From DASTBU01 sp035711845 (GTDB lineage: Bacteria; Acidobacteriota; Vicinamibacteria; Vicinamibacterales; 2-12-FULL-66-21), in the NCBI GenBank assembly GCA_035711845.1, contig DASTBU010000155.1, forward strand, positions 1 to 25,924: a DNA stretch of 25,924 nucleotides, in the 5' to 3' direction. Position 1 is the stretch's first letter. Each line of letters starts with the position of its first letter. Of this stretch, positions 23,191 through 25,924 are shown in pieces. The position numbers were made by a program, and so were the translations under genes. The notes beneath the pieces are model-generated. The model was not told the origin of the DNA and made no database searches. It worked only from the letters and a program-made list of their open reading frames with translations.

Positions 23191-23853
23191 ATGCGCGTGT
23201 CGTTCGGCCGGTTCACTTTTGATTCCGATACACGGGAGCTGCTCGATGAAGGGCATCGGCTCCACGTGTCGCCGAAAGCCTTCGACGTGCTCCAGGTGCT
23301 GCTGGAGCGGCGGCCGAAGGTGGTGAGCAAGGCGGAGCTGCACGACCGGGTCTGGGCCGGCGCGTTCGTGGGCGACGCGAACGTCAGCGTGACCGTGGCG
23401 GAGATCCGGCAGGCGCTCGGGGACGATCCGAAGGAAGGGAAGTTGATTCGAACGGTCCATCGCGTGGGGTACGCGTTCTGCGGCGCGGCTACGGATGAGC
23501 CGGCTGTGGCCTCGACGCGCAAGCCGTTCTCGCGGGCGTGGCTGCGCTGGAAGGACAAGACCTTCCCGCTGGCCGAGGGCGAGAACCTCGTCGGCCGCGA
23601 TCCCCGCTGCTCGATCTGGGTTGACGCGACCGGCGTCTCGCGCCGCCACGCGACAATCACCATGACCGGCAACCAGGCGACGATCGAGGATCTCGGCAGC
23701 AGCAACGGGACCTTCGTCAGCGGCCGAAGGATCGACGCGGCCCGCCCGTTGGCCGATGGGGACGTGATCGAGCTCGGGACGACGGGCTTGACGTTCCGGT
23801 TGTGGTCCGACGAGCAGCCGCAGAAGACGGAGAGGATAAAGAAGAAGTGCTGA
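23191..23853 (+). CDS. OmpR-type winged-helix / FHA transcription factor (EmbR-like logic)
   Basis: A 220-residue protein. Residues 1-98 form a CadC/OmpR-type winged helix (FGRFTFDSDTREL start, LSPKAFDVL-like HVSPKAFDVLQVLLE, VSVTVAEIRQALGDD, IRTVHRVGYAF). Residues 113-205 form an FHA domain with G135-R136, S150-RRH153 and DLGSSNGTFV (N172-G173), all canonical. It lacks the BTAD domain of mycobacterial EmbR but follows the same plan: a DNA-binding domain recruited or switched by phosphothreonine. It is divergent from the kinase operon and is the best candidate for its transcriptional output. Its last codons lie in the following heptamer array. The ATG at 23191 has no strong ribosome-binding site. 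Confidence 0.88.
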   Translation: MRVSFGRFTFDSDTRELLDEGHRLHVSPKAFDVLQVLLERRPKVVSKAELHDRVWAGAFVGDANVSVTVAEIRQALGDDPKEGKLIRTVHRVGYAFCGAATDEPAVASTRKPFSRAWLRWKDKTFPLAEGENLVGRDPRCSIWVDATGVSRRHATITMTGNQATIEDLGSSNGTFVSGRRIDAARPLADGDVIELGTTGLTFRLWSDEQPQKTERIKKKC

Positions 23854-23901
23854 ATGCTGAATGCTGAGTGCTGAATGCTGAATGCTGGATGCTGAATGCT
23901 G
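23846..23901. repeat. Heptanucleotide array, unit AATGCTG
   Basis: Eight consecutive seven-base units (AATGCTG five times, AGTGCTG twice, GATGCTG once). The array begins inside the last codons of the winged-helix/FHA gene, and its TGA is part of the first repeat units. The array then abuts the left copy of the inverted 128-bp element. Confidence 0.95.
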
Positions 23902-23909
23902 AAAAGTGA

Positions 23910-24036
23910 AACTGATTGGGCGCCGGCTTGCGGATCACCCGGGCCGCAGTCGCATCGTAAGGCCATCTGCGACGAGCCGTTTTTCCGCGCGAAGCGGGAG
24001 CCGCGAATCGACACGCCCGCTCCGGCGTTGCACGTG
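23910..24036 (-). repeat. Dispersed ~127-bp element, left copy
   Basis: Read on the minus strand, this segment matches 25716-25844 on the plus strand over nearly its whole length. The matches include the shared 18-mer GCCGGCGCCCAATCAGTT at the end, the block GCGGGCGTGTCG and the block CGCGGCTCCCGCT. Together with the heptamer array it fills the 208 bases between the converging winged-helix/FHA and zinc-ribbon genes; I see no gene in it. Confidence 0.85.
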
Positions 24037-24061
24037 ACAGCAGGCGAATTCGAACGCCTCG

Positions 24062-24577
24062 CTACGCCGCCGAGACGAGCTCCTCGCCGCAGTTGGCGCA
24101 GAAGGCGTCGCCCGGGCGGACGGCTGCCTTGCACTGCGCGCAGGTTGGATGGAAGTTGTACCTGCAGCGCGGGCAGTAGTTCACCCGTGGGCTGACCTCC
24201 GCCTTGCACTTCGGACACTCCGTGTGGATCGGATTGCGGAGCACGAAGTAGAGGATGAATCCGATCCCGTTGGGGACGAAGATCACGATGAGAGTCCACA
24301 ACGCGCGGCTCATTCCGCGGCGGCCGGCATCGCGGTTCACGTAGCCGACCAGCAGCGCCAGAAACGCCGGAATCAACCCGATGAACAGCGGAAAGAGGAT
24401 CTGAAACGGCATCCCCGGCGGATTGCTCTCGCTCGGCCAGGCGAGGAGATGGAAAATCAGCTGGATGACGATGAACACGACGACCGCCAGGCCGTACGCC
24501 CACCAGGGAACGATGGAGAGCTCTGTTCGGCTATCGAAGCCCGCTGTCGTGTGTTGACGTTTGTCGTTGCCGTTCAT
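24062..24577 (-). CDS. Membrane protein with double zinc ribbon
   Basis: A 171-residue protein. Three membrane helices (about 27-47, 58-80, 93-114) are visible, the last being VPNGIGFILYFVLRNP, typical of the PLD-nuclease N-terminal-like helix. A cytoplasmic tail with eight cysteines follows in four CxxC pairs (C121/C124, C135/C138, C146/C149, C160/C163), which form two zinc ribbons. Its function is unknown. The ATG at 24577 overlaps the anti-sigma stop codon (ATGA) and GGGGGC precedes it, so it is the third gene of the sigma operon and may be a further membrane regulator or an effector of that regulon. Confidence 0.8.
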   Translation of the reverse strand: MNGNDKRQHTTAGFDSRTELSIVPWWAYGLAVVVFIVIQLIFHLLAWPSESNPPGMPFQILFPLFIGLIPAFLALLVGYVNRDAGRRGMSRALWTLIVIFVPNGIGFILYFVLRNPIHTECPKCKAEVSPRVNYCPRCRYNFHPTCAQCKAAVRPGDAFCANCGEELVSAA

Positions 24578-25092
24578 AGCTGCCCCCAGTTCGTGCGTCC
24601 ATTCCAATGCGAGCTGCTCAACCCGCCGCCGGTATGTCGCCAGGCCACGATCGCGGCCAGCACGGTCGCCGGCAGAAACCACCACAGCAGGAAACCGACC
24701 TGCCAGACAGGCTCAGGAACGCGGGCGACGCGCCCCAGCGCCGCGAACGTCCACCACGTGAACGGTGTGGTGAGGAGCGTCCACACGGCGGCAACGGCCA
24801 CGGCGCTCCACAAAGGCACCGAGCGCTCCCGCTGGCTCCGCAGTTCCTCCGCGCGGCGACGGACGGCCAGGCGGGTCCGCCAGACCGTCGGTCCGCTCGC
24901 GACGACCGGCGCGGCGCGCAGCGAGCGAATCGCCTCGGCGACGGCCGATGCCTCCTGCGAGCACGGAGCACACGCTGCGAGGTGGCCATCGAGCCACTGC
25001 CGATCGCCGGCGGAAATGCCCTCCACGTGGCTTGCCGCGATCAGCCGTCGCGCGCGCTCGTGCGTTCCCTGTCCCTGCTCGTCGCGCTCCAT
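24574..25092 (-). CDS. Zinc-finger anti-sigma factor, membrane-bound
   Basis: A 172-residue protein. The N-terminal cytoplasmic domain carries the ZAS motif H37-x3-C41-x2-C44 (GHLAACAPCSQ), which binds zinc and holds an ECF sigma factor. Two membrane segments follow (about 93-120 and 127-150), with a Trp-rich loop and a short tail. The ATG at 25092 overlaps the sigma stop codon (TGATG), the usual arrangement for a sigma/anti-sigma pair with balanced expression. The signal that releases the sigma factor is not evident. Confidence 0.85.
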   Translation of the reverse strand: MERDEQGQGTHERARRLIAASHVEGISAGDRQWLDGHLAACAPCSQEASAVAEAIRSLRAAPVVASGPTVWRTRLAVRRRAEELRSQRERSVPLWSAVAVAAVWTLLTTPFTWWTFAALGRVARVPEPVWQVGFLLWWFLPATVLAAIVAWRHTGGGLSSSHWNGRTNWGQL

Positions 25093-25679
25093 CAGATTTC
25101 CCCAATCGAGTGCCGCAATGCGTCGAGGCCTCGATACAACCTGGACTTGGCGGTCGACAGCGGCGTCTGGATGATGTCGGCTATCTCCTGCAGCGACAGC
25201 TCTTCCTGGAATCGGAGCAGCAGCACTTCACGGAACACCGGCGCAATCTGCGCCAGCCCGCGAGCGAGCCGCTCGCTTTCCTCTCCAGCCAGCAATTGCT
25301 GGAACGGTGAGGGGCCCGAGTCGGAGGGGACGAAGCCCTGCCCCTCGTCGGGATCCATCAACTGATCGAGGCTGCCGGCTTTCCTTCGCCGCGCCAGGTC
25401 GATCGCCAGGTGGCGAGCGATGCCGAACAACCAGCTTTCGAATTTCCACTGGCCTCGGTACTGGTGTCCGCGCTCCAGCACGCGTATCCAGGTTTCCTGG
25501 AACAGGTCTTCGGCCGTCGCCCGATGGCCGGTGATCGAGAGCAGGTATCGGAACAGCCGGTGCTGGTATCGCTCGATAAGACCATCCAGCACGTCCGGAT
25601 CCCCGCCCCGAAGTCCTGCTGCCACCGCCGCCTGGTCATGCTCCATCGTCTTCTCGAGCCATCGGGCAACAGCGTCCAT
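25092..25679 (-). CDS. ECF (sigma-70 family, group 4) RNA polymerase sigma factor
   Basis: A 195-residue sigma factor with region 2 (about 28-97: LIERYQHRLFRYLLSITGHRATAEDLFQETWIRVL, KFESWLFGIARHLAID) and region 4 (about 135-192: APVFREVLLLRFQEELSLQEIADIIQTPLSTAKSRLYRGLDALR). The 30-residue linker is acidic and Pro/Gly-rich. It directs polymerase to stress or envelope genes once released by the anti-sigma factor encoded by the next, overlapping gene. I chose ATG 25679 over ATG 25646; both lack a strong ribosome-binding site, and the longer upstream in-frame sequence (to 25838) crosses the repeat element and is unlikely to be coding. Confidence 0.9.
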   Translation of the reverse strand: MDAVARWLEKTMEHDQAAVAAGLRGGDPDVLDGLIERYQHRLFRYLLSITGHRATAEDLFQETWIRVLERGHQYRGQWKFESWLFGIARHLAIDLARRRKAGSLDQLMDPDEGQGFVPSDSGPSPFQQLLAGEESERLARGLAQIAPVFREVLLLRFQEELSLQEIADIIQTPLSTAKSRLYRGLDALRHSIGEI

Positions 25680-25715
25680 TCTGGGGGCAATACGGCTGAG
25701 GGGGCCAAAAAGACG

Positions 25716-25844
25716 CACGGCACGCCGGGGCGGGCGTGTCGTCTCGCGGCTCCCGCTGCGCTGCGCGGAAAAAGGGCTCTTCGCGGATGGCCTGATGATG
25801 GCGGCTCCGGCTGGGGCTACTCCCACGCCGGCGCCCAATCAGTT
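25716..25844 (+). repeat. Dispersed ~129-bp element, right copy
   Basis: This is the plus-strand counterpart of 23910-24036. The first ~75 bases and the last ~20 are most similar, with small indels (for example GCGC extra in this copy) and a more diverged middle. It lies upstream of the sigma gene, so the sigma operon sits between two inverted copies. The 245 bases from 25680 to the window end hold only this element and two hairpins; no gene is seen there. Confidence 0.85.
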
Positions 25845-25849
25845 GGGCG
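25832..25849. repeat. Perfect 7-bp hairpin at the end of the right element
   Basis: CGCCCAA-TCAG-TTGGGCG is a perfect stem with a 4-base loop. Its first half is the shared element end; the second half is not in the left copy. A GTTTTG lies 7 bases downstream on the plus strand, a weak terminator at best. Confidence 0.6.
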
Positions 25850-25865
25850 ATCGGGTTTTGCGTGA

Positions 25866-25891
25866 GGCGGTGGCGAATCAGCGCCTCCGCC
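25866..25891. repeat. 10-bp hairpin with one mismatch near right edge
   Basis: GGCGGTGGCG and CGCCTCCGCC flank AATCAG, the same six bases found at the centre of the previous hairpin. A TTTT occurs about 20 bases later. The hairpin may belong to a gene beyond the window; its role is unknown. Confidence 0.45.
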
Positions 25892-25924
25892 GGTGGGTGC
25901 CGCTACGAGCCGTTTTACTGCATT

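Noticed and set aside
23971..24005. Small GC stem near a TTTTT run, considered as a terminator
   Set aside because: The T-run lies on the wrong side of the stem for plus-strand termination, and on the minus strand it reads as A residues.
22179..24503. 774-codon version of the FHA protein
   Set aside because: The extra N-terminal part runs antisense through the winged-helix/FHA gene and the heptamer array; the ATG at 23075 has a good ribosome-binding site.
25680..25838. N-terminal extension of the sigma factor to 25838
   Set aside because: The extra codons come from the dispersed repeat element and do not resemble sigma region 1.

Overview
The window is GC-rich, densely coded DNA from a Gram-negative-type bacterium. 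An Oar-like TonB-dependent receptor with an N-terminal carboxypeptidase-regulatory domain, alkaline-phosphatase-superfamily/TPR proteins, a PadR plus membrane-partner pair, an OmpR-type winged-helix regulator and heptanucleotide intergenic repeats together suggest Acidobacteriota, perhaps Vicinamibacteria. That placement is inference; no rRNA or tRNA gene is present to confirm it.

Layout. 1-3390: a truncated TonB-dependent receptor and an exported type I phosphodiesterase on the minus strand, divergent from an exported SurE-type nucleotidase; together they look like periplasmic nucleotide/phosphoester scavenging. 3394-10931: a catabolic-looking block made of an M20 deacylase, a MerR-XRE-cupin triple-fusion regulator, a sodium:solute symporter, an SDR dehydrogenase, a tartrate/D-malate-type beta-decarboxylating dehydrogenase and a class III aminotransferase. 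Repeat arrays separate several of these genes. 11114-14250: an alkaline-phosphatase-superfamily protein with a TPR tail, then an overlapping PadR / HAAS-like membrane protein pair with a candidate PadR operator.

14278-23853 is the most notable part. A minus-strand operon encodes an FHA protein, a 32-residue single-helix membrane peptide, a PP2C phosphatase fused through a membrane helix to a beta-helix-like ectodomain, a membrane Ser/Thr kinase with a helical-repeat ectodomain, a single 1106-residue protein that joins a SEDS (RodA/FtsW) glycosyltransferase to a class B penicillin-binding protein, and a second FHA protein. Most junctions overlap by 1-4 bases. A winged-helix/FHA transcription factor is divergent from this operon, with a 10-bp-spaced direct repeat between them. 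The gene content parallels the actinobacterial fhaA-fhaB-pstP-rodA-pbpA-pknA-pknB locus, but with rodA and pbpA fused and different sensor domains. The likely role is phospho-control of peptidoglycan synthesis.

24062-25679: an overlapping ECF sigma / zinc-finger anti-sigma / zinc-ribbon membrane protein operon. It is flanked by two divergent copies of a roughly 128-bp element in inverted orientation. Period-7 tandem arrays, each with a different unit, occur at four separate intergenic sites, and a duplicated period-9 cassette occurs at a fifth.
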